Shown here in pieces: positions 10,801 to 22,800 of a DNA stretch of 64,000 nt; position 1 is the stretch's first letter, and each line of letters starts with the position of its first letter. Made by a program: the position numbers and the translations under genes. Where the stretch lies: assembly GCA_965178125.1 (NCBI GenBank), contig OZ237772.1:372001-436000 (forward strand), written 5' to 3'. The notes below the pieces were generated by a model. It was not told where the DNA came from. It did no database searches and worked only from the letters and a program-made list of their open reading frames with translations. The DNA is from Bilabrum cf. latius (taxonomy: Eukaryota > Bigyra: Bicosoecida > Bigyra > Bicosoecida).

Positions 10801-13407
10801 CCCCCGGTAGTTCAGACGCACACGTTGCCACGTGTCAGGCAGCGGATCCTTTCCGCAGGCAGCGTGCTGCAGCGAGTGGCGAGGAGGATCAGCGGAGGAC
10901 CAGATGCTGGGCTGGCCGGCGTGTGGATGCTGGCCGCAGATCCGGAGTCCGTCCGGGTTTGTATTGAGCTGCCAAGGCTTGCAACGATACAGCGTGGGAA
11001 CGGCGGCTTGTCAAGTGCATTGCAGTGTGGTGCAGACCTTACGAGCTCTTAGCTCGTTGGTGCATCTTTTCGATCAATCTCAGCGGTTGCCGTGTGTGCC
11101 ATTCTGGCTATCCTGTTCGTCGGAATGATGGTCCTTTCGTGCTGGTGCGATGATGGTGGTCGCAACCATCTGTCCGTTAGTCAGCCTGCGGTACTGTTGT
11201 GCATTCAATTAGTTTGGTGGTGTGCTGTGATTGGATTGGGCGAAGCTGAGCTGTATCGGCCTGCGGTAGCTCTCGGAATCATGCTTGGTTTGACTGCAGT
11301 GGGCCGAGCAACCGCTGTAGTGTGCTTCGTGTATCCGTTCTGTCCCTCGTGCAGCCAAAGCCAACGGCGAACAAGACAGCACTCAGCCGTAGATAGTAGT
11401 GTTGAGCTGTATCAGATCAAGGAGGAGGACGACGAAGACTCAAGCGTATTCGGCACCACGGATTTCAACTAGGACTGGCAATCACGGATGCGGGAGGCCA
11501 ATCGATTGGGTGACAAGGCAGCACATGGCACGCTTCGTACAAAAGCGCTGGTGCCTGTACCGCGGGGTGTCGTTGGCATCCCCTCTCCTCAAAGTGTTGC
11601 AGCACGCTTTGACAAGCAAGCTGGCACTATGAACACAATAGCCTTAGACTAGCAGCGGCCCGGCCTCTAGAGCTCGGGCCACAGCGACAACTGCCTCGAC
11701 CTGCAACCTGGAAGACACGATAGCAATGATATATCGGAAGAGCATCAGCGACCCAGAGGCCTCAGTATGGACGAAGTCGATTCAGTGCGGCGCGGGCAGC
11801 TGCGTGTGCACGCAGTGCAGCCTCCGTCCTTACGGTCCATCGGTGGGATGCGAGGACACGCTCTTATGGGTACTCGGCACCTGTCGAAGATGCTAACCAT
11901 CCACAGTGATGAGACCTCCACCACTGATATAAGAACGGAATCAGGTACTGGTACTGGGACCGACGCAATCCCTGCACGGCCAATTGAGCAAGCGCGGCGT
12001 CACTCAAGACCAACAGATGCCCACAGAGAGCACGAGGCGAGCATGGAAAACCATCCCGTAGTGGTCGGATCCAGTGCTGACACGTCCAGCTTGTTCGATA
12101 CAGATGCAGCAGACGGGCGCATCGATTGGCCGCACGGTCCACGTCAGACGATGCAGCCCAGTGCAGCTCACGAATCGTATCCATCGACCCGCTAGGCATC
12201 GCACCTGCATCTGGGACTGTAGTCATCGTCAGAGTCCAACTCCCGGGTGTCCCTGCCAACAAGGGGTGGTTCCGCTAGAGGCCCGCACTCAGTGCAAGGG
12301 GGCGACCTAGGGGTCAGCAGGGAATATCGGTCTAGGGGAGCCTCTTCTCCTACGGGGGTGCATGAGCTGACCGCGGAATCCAGTGTGGATTCGAACGCGG
12401 TCAATTAGCTTGCTTTGCGAGCGGACAACGATGCCCAGCCGAGGTCCAAGAGGCAATCAATTGCGGCCTTGTACGACCAGAGTTCAGCTCAGTATGAGGA
12501 TGAAGATGCGAAGGGACGTACCGCGGAATTGGGCAAATGTGGGACATGCACTCTCTTTGAAGCCCATCATCTAACTTGCCTTTCGTGCCAGTGTCGCGCG
12601 AGAGATGTACGGGATGAGTCTAGCACTCGAGATGCACCATGCCTCTGCAGGCTGCTTCCGTGCCGCAATGCAGTGCAGCAGTCCTAGAGACTCCCGTGGC
12701 TCCCTCAAGTGGCACCATCCGCCCCTTACCCCCGCGCTGTCCACGGACTAGGGGCGGTGCTTGCTGTGCTGCAGTGGGATGCACTCGAGGGAACGATGTA
12801 TGCGTATACCGCGTGGTAGCATGATGCCATGGGAGCGATGGATACTGCCCGGCATCACGAGTTGAGAAGTGCGCTGCTGGCAGCAGAAGTTGGCAACCGC
12901 AAGACTACGCTGGTGGGATCAGAGTTTGGCAACCGCAAGACCGCCTCTTTACCTTCTTCCGCTGCTCCATCGAGGAGCCCATCGGTCCTGTCTATAGAAC
13001 CTACGGATCCACGTGGCATACACTTGGCATCCCGGTACCAGATCAACCGGCCCACGACGGCATGGGCCGACACGAAGAAAAGCATGGATGTGTCACCCAA
13101 CGCACCCAGCGCCGTGGACCAATCGAGCACAAAGGAGGGTCAAGGCAGTCGGTCTGCTGGGCCAGGGAACAGGGTAGGTCTGCTGTTCCGTCTGTTCGAC
13201 GCAACGGCTGCGCTCGCGATCGTCACGTGGGCCGTTCTTTGTTCCCTGGGCCAGTGCCCCGTGGGTGCCTGCATGCGTGACCCCGGCAGCGACCTCGCCC
13301 AGCTGCCCCCAGTGCTGCTGTTGTGGGATCGCGCGGCGGTGGCGGGGGTGGCGGGGGTGGCGGTGGTGGCAAGTCTAGTTGGGAGTGTGGCTGTCCTGTA
13401 CAGCTAA
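7898..13407 (+). CDS. Array copy C: large signal-peptide, multi-TM protein of unknown family, two exons
   Basis: Exons 7898-8093 and 8156-13407 (intron 8094-8155, 62 bases, phase 1, with an atypical GTGTGT donor) sum to 1816 codons including the TAA stop at 13405-13407. The N-terminus MMYASVIILCITCFAEVVLVSS looks like a signal peptide. The ectodomain aligns with copies B and D through the same Cys and aromatic motifs, but long stretches (8160-8700, 9220-9420, 9720-9900) are strongly diverged at the DNA level. After the AGSVLQRV block (10855-10950) come hydrophobic segments around 11070-11340, an acidic patch (KEEDDEDSS), a polar tail and the C-terminal membrane pair. The last 1.46 kb is nearly identical to copy A. 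In-frame TAGs include 8275, 8443, 9289, 9871, 10681, 11050, 11470, 12193, 12406 and 12685. Function unknown. Confidence 0.73.
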
Positions 13408-16196
13408 ATTGGGAATAAAGGTGGCTGTATTGCTAAGGAAAGGGACGAGTTTGGCATCGGCTGGCTTTGGGTCTACTTGTTATGACAAGAGGAACAAGCA
13501 TGATTGCCTGGCCAGCCTGGCTGCCAAGTGTGCCTGCAGAGGCTGGCACTCGTCACGAACTGTAACCAACCCGTCGGTGGATCAAAACGAAGCCTATCTG
13601 GAATGGTCTGAGCTGCCTTGCATGTTCTTTCTATCAACGATATTTGTTGTTAGTATTGTCCATGCTTCTGGCGAAATAGGAGGTATTTTCGACAGCATAC
13701 TGCACAATGCTCCGCAGACTGCAGGCCTAGTTGCGAGCAACAGCACGTAGAATCATTTTCGCTGCAACGGTGAGCAACGTCATGCCTTCCGGCTTGTAGC
13801 AATAATGTAATTATACGTATCTGCTCGCGTTGCGGATAAACTGTTCTTGTATTGCAGCAACGTGGCTAGCAAGTCCAGCAAGTGCAAGCCTTGGCGCAGG
13901 GCCTGGATATTTGCGTGCGCATCGTATCTTGAATTCGTCATTAGAGAGACTTCGTAAAATAGCTGGTCAGTAGTCAGCGACGAATCACCCGTGGCCAGGC
14001 GACCGGAGCAACGGATACCCAACTGGTTGGGCTCGCCTATCGTGGCCTGCGCTACCAGGGCGATCCCCGCCACGCAGACCGTTTCGCGGGTCGTACGCCA
14101 ATAATTCGTTTGTATCGATGATCGCCGTCCCTGCAGCGTCATCAGACCAACATCAGCGCCTATCGGCCGGACCGGGTCCAACGGAGTGGCCTGCCTTTGC
14201 CCCTCCAGTGCGAGCAGCAGAACCGTACACTATCGAGCACTGGGTTCTGGAGACGCAGCCCAAGCACCAAGGGCTATCCCAGTACACCAATCAGATGCAG
14301 CTGTGGTCTAGATCCAACAACGGAATCAAGTCAGGCACACAGCCAGAGTTTAGCGAGGTGGCTGCAGCGGGCTATCCCGAAACTGTGCAGCAGTCCTCCC
14401 AGCTCATGACGATGCGAAGACTTTCTCCAAGCATGGACGGTACGTGCACTTCTATCTCGATCGTGGACTGCCCCCGCCGCACGTTTGACCCGGACTGCAC
14501 CCCCATGGACGAGCCCATCCCCCTCAACGACACGTGCAGGCAGACGGTGCTGTGGCCCAAGACGTTCGGACGTGGTAGCAGTAGTACGCAGAGCCTTCCA
14601 AATAGAAGTACAAATGGGTCATGTCCCGCCCCAATCGTGCCTTTTGAAGGCAACATGGACGGGTACACTGCATTGCCGCCTGGAAGCATGGGGGACCCCC
14701 GGGGCTGGGTGCATTCCACTGCAACGTGTTCCCCCAGGACCATGGATGGGAGCACTCGCGGAGAACTTGATGCACGCGGTCGAACGGCCGTGTGGACCCA
14801 GTCAGTCACGACAATCTGGCCCCCCGGCACTGTAGCCGTGCTGCCAGTTGGCCCGAATGCAACCGCTTCAGGGGATGCAGCTGACTACCCGTGGAGGGTG
14901 AATAGAGGACACGTGGTCACTGTGGTCAGCAATGTACCAGCTACCCACGTTTACACCCCTACTACATCTGACAGGGCGTCATTTCATCATAGCAATACTC
15001 ATGGTACCACGTCATATGCCCCGATGTAGTGCGGGTCTGAAGTGCCGTACGTGCCAGCTGCACCAGATGCCCAGCTCGTGTTCCTTGATGACGCCTCCTG
15101 CATCGCCTCCAGGTCATGCAGGCCAGACGTGGGATCCTCCACCAACGCCAGCAGCCCACAGTACAGGCAGGCCGTGGATGATTACGTGACATCGGACATC
15201 GCTCAACTGTTTCCCATGGGCATAGTGGGGTGCGCGGTGTCGTATATCCTGAACCGAGAGGAGTACAACTCTGACTTGCTTCCGGTAGACATGCCGATCG
15301 CACAGAACGGGGCCGGTTTTTCCTTTGGGTCCATAGCTCGTAGCTATTTGCCAGGGCCAGAGTATTCCCCAGCACTTGCTGGACGGTGGAATGCGACTCT
15401 GTCCACTCCACGGGCACAAGGTGTCCAGCAAGGAAATACGAATTCTAGCAAATCGTTGCTTTATGAAGGAACCATGAGGAAATCGGCTATTGATGTCGGT
15501 TAGACATTAGGTCCTATCATGCCGAATGCTATTCTACACGGCCCATACGCCGTGTACCGAGGACCCGTCCCGCACCGCATGCTGCCCCCATCTCCAAATA
15601 CCACCCTGCCTCCCATCAGCAGAGGACGATGGGCATGTGCTCGCACTGCCCCGCAAGGGTACTTCCAGGAGCGCCCCTACTGCCTGGCTATGTGCGACGA
15701 TCCCAGCCACATCGCGGTGGATGTGGGTCTCGAGCGGGATGCGGGGCTGGCTGCGGCTGGCATCGGGGCAGGGGCAGCGGGTGCATCACGAGATGGGTGG
15801 GCTCTGGTGGCGAGCCAGGCGCGTCACTGGTACTCGTACTGGCTTGGGTATCCTGGTCTGGTGCAGGACGAGAGGGTGTACGGGAACGATCGGCTGGCGC
15901 AGGTGCCTGCACTGGGGTCTGTGCATCCGGTGGTGAATGGGTTGTCTAGCCCTGTGTATCGAAATCTCACTGCGCCAGACGGCAGTTCAATTGGATTGCC
16001 TGGTCCGCAGATGTCATGCATGCCTGACGACGACGATGTGTGGCACCGGTCGTGGTCTCGATCGTCCCGATGGGCACAGCGCTTACCTGTAGGCAGGGGC
16101 TACGTTGAATTCAACCTGAGCTTCGATGCGGCTGCGTGGCCGGCAGCTGTTCCTCTCGGAAATCGCGGCTCGCCGCCGGGTCTCAACTGGCCTGTC
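11950..16196 (+). repeat. Segmental duplication, right copy (end of C, spacer, 5' half of D)
   Basis: This is the partner of 1-4209. The two in-gene indels relative to the left copy are multiples of three, while the 5-base indel lies upstream of the start codon chosen for copies B and D. That supports both the reading frame and the choice of start. Confidence 0.85.
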
Positions 16197-19175
16197 CCAA
16201 CAGCGGCCCAGCTGGAGTGGCTAGAGGATGACATAGAAATGGATGTGGCTGATATGAGCGGTGGGATGTAGTGCACTACGAATGCACTTGCACTCGGAAA
16301 TGGTCCTGCTGAGCCAGGCCAGTGGCCCTGTTCTGAGGCCGAGAGAGAGACGGGATGGTGTCAACGGCTGCCAACCAACGTATCAGTCCAGTTGGTCTGT
16401 GATGGAGACTAGCCGTCACCCACGGCTTCAACTGGCAAGGATGTCTCGAGACTTCCAGCAGACAAACTCAAACAGCGGGTCCTGACCGCAGGCAGCGTGC
16501 TGCATCGAGTGGCGAGGAGGATCAGCGGAGGACCAGATGCTGGGCTGGCCGGCGTGTGGATGCTGGCCGCAGATCCTGAATCCGTCCGGGTTTGTATTGA
16601 GCTGCCTGAGCTTCCTGCGTATGCCGGTATACGATATGGACTCGAGTGCAGTAGCACGACTCAGGACCTGAGCTCCCGCTTTGCGCACGGCGTAATCGCC
16701 GCTGGTGGTGGTCGCACTGCCCTAGTGCTATCGATGGTTTACCTGGCTGGACTCGTCACGATCGCCGCAATCGTGAGGTGCCCGCACTCGTCCTCGCTGT
16801 TCCTTCCATGGGTCGCGCTTTTGGGTCAGGGATTTGGATGGTGTGCGGTGGGTGCACTGCATAGCGCTGCGCTTGGCCTTCCTGCCATAGCGCTCGGGGC
16901 ATGCATGGCCGCTGGTATTGTGGTAAGGTCCGTTGTGCTGCTTGCCGGCGTGTACCCGCTGTCTGACTGCAGAGACATCAACTTGTACAGTCCGCGCGAA
17001 GCTACAGACAAGTACGATTGGTTGAGAACGTATGAGGACGGCGGAAATGATATCCAGCTGGCAGTTATCGCATCCGAGGACGTGTAGACTGGGGCTGGGG
17101 CAGGTGAGGTTGAAGGGGTCGACGAAATTGCAAGGGTCTAGTTTGGTCCCACTAGCAGGACCACGAGCAGGACAGGCGACAGGACTGGCCATACTCCACC
17201 GAGACAGCCATTGCGCGCTAGTAAAGCGGTCAGCAGGATCGGGTAGCCCCCACTCCCACGTAGCGGCAGGCACTCCCAGAGCGAACTCTCCGCACAGCTG
17301 CAGCCACTTCAAGAGTCAGAGGCTGGGTTGGATGGACCGAGCCACCGTGCAGCGCTCCGTAGGACGCACACAGTTTCACTGCAAACTGGCAAGTTGGTCA
17401 GGAAAAGGCAGCGCTCAACACCCTCAGCGGAATCTACGCCATCCAATCGAAGTAAGGGAACGACAGGTGGCAGCGGCAGCACCAGCAGCCAGGGCAGCTA
17501 GTCCGACATCGTGCACGACGTGCTATTCGGACCCCCGCCTGGCGGGTAGAATACGAAGGGGCATGGCACAACTGGAGACCTGCCAGGTGCTATGGTCTCC
17601 TTAGATACGCCAATGCCGGGCCTTTCCCCGCGGATTGTGGCTGCGCGAAGCACCCAGCCCCATATGCCGGGCCTCCATTCTGCCGGTCTGAGGAGGAAGG
17701 GATCCGACAGGCGACTCGAGAAAATGCTCACGATCACAAGCGTGGGGTCTTCGCAGGAGGAGGCGGTAGCTACTGGTACTGACACTGGCACTTCTCCGCC
17801 ATCCAATGACTCTTCATCTTCACTAGTGCGACAGAGCAGTGCCGGCGACACGCCCCAATTCCGGCTACAAAGTCGAGGTGGTAGTGTCCCGGGAGCACAG
17901 CGCGGCCCAAACCGATGGGCCGTGGACCTCAGTAGGGGCTCTGGTATGGGGACTGGCCTGGACGCCGTGCACGGGAAGTCGCAGCCCATCGTTCCGACAG
18001 AAGCGGGAAGCAACACGACCAATCCGAAGCTCACTCACGGTCTGTCCACAGCTCCTGGCAAACGGGGCAGCACCCCGCTGGCTGCATCGCTCGAAGCATC
18101 TAGCATGCCGGGCTCTTCCTCCCGCGATGGGTCTCATCCATCCTCTGACCCCCTGCTGCACCTCAACGCTCGCAGCCTCAGGCCTCAGCAGGAGGCGTCG
18201 TCTGGCTCTGGAAGCCACGGCCAGCAGTCGACGAGTACCTTGAATCGCGGGCTAGGACAGGGTGACGCAAATGGAACGAGCGAGGAAGTGACCGAGAGCC
18301 GAGATTTGGGTTCCAGCTTAGGACCCTCCGATGTAATTCGCAGGCAGCTGGCTGAGTTGAACATGAGCAAGCTGGACACTGCCCAATAGGCCCGTTGCAT
18401 GCCATGTTGGTGCGGCTGTGCTCATTTTCAGCTGCCTTGGGCTGGTCTCCCTTGGCTACCGCCGATGGCACACACTGGTGCATATCCTCGCGCTGTCCAC
18501 GGCCTGGGAGCGGCACTTGCTGTGCTGCAGTGGGATGCACTCGAGGGAACGATGCAGGCGTACGACATCTGGCGGCATAGGCAGTTGCGGTGCTGCAGCT
18601 AGCGACTCGAGTCGTAGGCCTTTGGCACGAGACAGTCTCTGCTGGATTCTGACAATGCAGCAGACATCGTAATGCCAGTTGGGGGTACTGCACTCCATAA
18701 TGATGATGCCACTAACCGGGAGGCGGCAGTCGCCACACCGCGGAGCGCAGAGGCCACAACAGAGGCTGGCATGGCACACGGAGGCCGTTTGCCTGGGAAG
18801 TCGGCAAATCAACAAAGCCGCGCTGCGCATACAACGACGACATCTAGAGAGGAACGCTCACCGCTGCGCGAAGGGATGAGAACTTTTTGGAGCATTCGGT
18901 CAATGCGGAGGGATTGCATAATCGCTAGGCTTTTTCGGCTGTTTGACGGCATTGCTGTGCTCGCGATCGTCACGTGGGCCGTTCTTTGTTCTCTGGGCCA
19001 GTGCCCCACGGGTGCCTGCATGCGTGACCCCGGCAGCGACCTCGCCCAGCTGCCCCCAGTGCTGCTGCTGTGGGATCGCGTGGCGGTGGCGGGGGTGGCC
19101 ATGGTGGCAAACACGCTATGTGCAGCGACAACTGTGGCGTGGTCGCTCGCTGCAAGGGAGATTTTGCTTGTTTGA
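13622..19175 (+). CDS. Array copy D: large signal-peptide, multi-TM protein of unknown family, two exons
   Basis: Exons 13622-13769 and 13858-19175 (intron 13770-13857, 88 bases, phase 1) total 1822 codons with a TGA stop. The signal peptide and ectodomain are nearly identical to copy B up to about 16196. The central part then diverges: after the AGSVLQRV-type block (16487-16580; here VLHRV) lie three to four hydrophobic segments at 16700-16960, a very Ser/Thr/Gly-rich stretch (17100-18390), the QWDALEGTM block (18530-18556) and the C-terminal membrane pair with CSLGQCPTGACMRDPGSD. Where copy B has TAG at 4222, this copy has CAG (16209). In-frame TAGs include 15027, 15501, 16269, 17085 and 18387. 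No known domain is recognised. A surface or membrane role is inferred from topology only. Confidence 0.73.
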
Positions 19176-19846
19176 AGAAAAATGAGAGATTTCGGGCTCT
19201 GCATCCTATGTGTGAGCATGATACCTATGCAAGGGAAGCGCCGGGCAGCTCGCTCTGGAGAGCATGCACGCATCCAAACTTGAATTCCACTGCATGAGGC
19301 GGAAAGCGAAATAGCACAATGATCCTGCAAGCTTGGCCTGCCGGCATGCATTACCAATTTCAATGACAAGGTGCAGGATATCCAGATCGAGCCATACTGT
19401 GCGACTTTGGTGGAGATCAATCGGGGAGAGTTGGTTGACGCTTCGTATCCACACGCAGAGACGACATCCACGGCTCCTTTTGCGAGAGCCCCGTATGTGT
19501 CTGCATGCCAGTCCTAAACATTTGCCTCGCCTATAGAGCCTTCATGCTGCTGCTGCGGGTCCGTGCAGGGACAGCAGTGGGGGTCGCAAATACACATCAA
19601 TGATTGTACTCTTGACATGTACATACAAACTGTCTGGTACCGTAAGCTACAATTCTAATCAAATGCCGACCTGCCCCTGAGAGGAATCAGCAATATGGGC
19701 CATGCCAATCGAGCCGCCCCGGACGCCGGCAGCAGCCCACAGTGCGTTGCTAATTCCGGTTTCGCAGGAACCACAATTCTGGGGCCGAATTTTCATTGTC
19801 TCACCACCTCTAGCCGCCTTGAGGTATTCAGCTAGTCCGCAATAAG
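19176..19846. other. Intergenic region between the array and 5-oxoprolinase
   Basis: About 670 bases with lower GC than the flanking genes and no convincing open frame, repeat or RNA structure. It should hold the 3' untranslated part of copy D and the promoter of the 5-oxoprolinase gene; I see no recognisable promoter element. Confidence 0.5.
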
Positions 19847-22800
19847 ATGGCCACGAAACCATGGCCCAGAGCTCGGTTCGCGATCGATCGGTGAGCAATG
19901 CCGCGTGCGTACTTTGCAGGTGCTAACAACATCTCTACACTACTTCGGCTCCACTCTGTGCCAGTGAATGCCTTGATTGGCATCAAAGCGATGTACGTAT
20001 CCTCTACATCCATGATTTTAACTTGTGCAGGGGCGGTACATTTACCGACGTGTATGCGGAGGTGCACGAGAAGGATGGATCAGTCAAGCCGATCGTAAAG
20101 AAGCTTTTGTCAGTGGATCCATCCAACTATAAAGACGCACCCAGGGAGGGAATCCGCAGAGTACTAGAAGAGATTACTGGTAAGCCGCATCCTCGGGACA
20201 CGCCACTGGACACTTCCCACGTGGATTCCATCAGAATGGGGACGACGGTGGCCACGAATGCTCTCTTGGAGCGACAAGGAGCACGCACCGCCCTGATCGT
20301 CACACGCGGGTTCGCTGACCTACTCGAGATTGGGACACAATCCCGCCCTGACATTTTTGACCTCAAGGTATCCACCCGGCCCCCGGTGTACTCTGTGATC
20401 GTGGAGGCCAGGGAGCGGGTGCTGCTCTCATCCGCTCCCCATGTGGACGAGGCAAACGACCCCGTGCTGATCACCCATAGCAAGTTGAATGATAGCACGG
20501 ATAGCGGAAGCGGAAGTGGGGAGGGTGGCAAGGCCGGTGGAACCGCCCGCCCTAGGATCAGGTGCCCCAACGGAGACGACGTCGTCGTGCTGGAGAAGCT
20601 TCACGAACCTTCGCTCAGGAGCCAGCTGCAGCGGGCGCGGGAAGCTGGCTGCACCAGTGCAGCCGTTGTGTTCCTGCACAGCTACGCCTATGGAGAACAC
20701 GAGAGGAGAGCCGGCGAGATATGCCGAGACATTGGATTCGAGCACGTCTCTTTGTCCCACGAGGCCATGCCTGCCGTGAGGGCAGTGCCGCGGGGTCACA
20801 CGGCCGCTGCCGATGCATACTTGACTCCGGTCATCCGGACGTACTTGCGGTCGTTTCTAGGGGGCTTTGATTTCGCATCTGGGGACCAGGCAGGGGAATC
20901 CGCTGGCGATGGGGTTGTGCGTCTGCCTCGGGGGGCGCCCGAGGTCCTCTTCATGCAATCGGACGGTGGATTGACGCACGTGGAGGGGTTCAGCGGGCAC
21001 AGGGCAGTGCTGAGCGGGCCTGCCGGTGGGGTGGTGGGGTATGCTCTGGCGACGTATGGGCAAGCAGAAGAAGAGGAAGAGGAGGAGGAGGAGGAGGAGG
21101 AGGAGCTCGGTCAGGTAGCTGGAGCGGCAGCAGAGTCCGTTGACTCCAAGAAGTTTCCGGGGAGGAAGTGCCGCCCGGTGGTTGGATTTGACATGGGCGG
21201 CACCAGCACTGACGTGTCCAGGTACGGCGGCGCCTTCGAGCAGACGCAGGAGTCCGAAACTGCGGGGGTGCAGATGCAGGTGCCCCAGCTGGATGTGCAC
21301 ACAGTGGCTGCTGGCGGGGGCAGCAGGCTCGTATTCAGGGACGGTCTATTCGCTGTGGGCCCCGAGTCTGCAGGGGCGCACCCGGGTCCAGTCTGCTACC
21401 GTAAACCCGGTGGACTGCTGGCCGTGACTGACGCGAATGTGGTGCTGGGTCGGCTGCAGCCATCCATGTTCCCAGCGATCTTCGGACCCTCAGAGGACGA
21501 GCCTTTGGATGCTGAGGCAGCCACGAGTGCCATGGAAGGTGTGACGAGTGAGGTGAACCGGCACCGGCGTGCTGCATGGGAGAGGTCGCAGGGCGGTACC
21601 GGCGCGGGGGCGATGGCAGCACCCGCTGACCTCACCACGGAGCAGGTGGCGTCGGGGTTCCTGAGGGTGGCCAATGAAGCCATGTGCAGGCCAATCCGGG
21701 CGCTGACTCAGATGCGGGGGCATGACGTGTCCACGCACGTGCTGGCCTGCTTCGGCGGTGCGGGGGGGCAGCACGCCTGTGCCGTCGCCCGCAACCTCGG
21801 CATCCGTACGATCTTCGTGCACCGGTACAGCGGTATCCTCAGCGCGTTTGGGATTGGGCTGGCACCGGAGGCAAGGGAGGCGCAGCGACCCACCACCAGC
21901 GTGCTGGCCGTGCCTGCTGGTAGTGTGACGGGTGAGGAGGGCGATGTCGTGCGCCCGACCAGCGAGTCGGATGTGCTTGAGGGGCTTTGCAAGGACCTGA
22001 TGTCGGTGGGCCAGCAGGCCGTGGAGCTGCTGGACTAGGGAAGAAAGGAGAAGTAGGCTGGGGATGGTGATGGTGGTTGTGGTAAAGAGGCAGGGTCAGG
22101 GACAGGGGCGGAGCGCGGGGCCTGCGTGACCATGTACGTGAACCTTCGATTCAAGGGCACAGACACCGCCAAGGCAGTTCCGCTTCGCCTCGGGCTGGGA
22201 AGTGGGGCTGGCAGCGGGTCTGCTTCCGGATCTAGCGAAGGTGTCGATTATGAGCAGCAGCAACAGGAAGAAATAGAAGAGGAAGAGACTCCTTGGGAGG
22301 CCCTGGCCGGTGCAGAGGGCTTGGGGGCAAACGAGGCAGGCAAGGCGCTCGTGGCGGCACTACAGGCCGCACCCGAGGCATTCACTCGGGCTTACGAGAG
22401 AGAGTACGGCTTCGTGCTGAGGGGCAGGGAGGTGATCGTGGACGATGTGAGGGCGAGGGCGGTGCGGAGGGGGAGGGGGCTGGTGCGGATGGAGCTGCCT
22501 GACGCTGGGAAGGACGCCCCGCTGCCCGCCCCCGAGGCGACTGTTTCGGTGTATTTCGACTCCGAATCCGGGGGTGCAGACGGTGGGGGTTCTGTGGGCG
22601 GGGCCCGCCTGCCAACCCCTGTCTACGCGCTCCGATCGATGCCTCACGGGCCGCGCCTCCCGGGCCCCGCCATCCTCCGCGATGACACCTCTACTGTCGT
22701 GGTGGAGCCCGGCTTCGTGGCGCAGGTCACGAAGCACGGCGACATTCGGATCGACGCCGCCAAGCCAGGCGCTGGCAAGCGCGATGTGACGACGGGAGGA

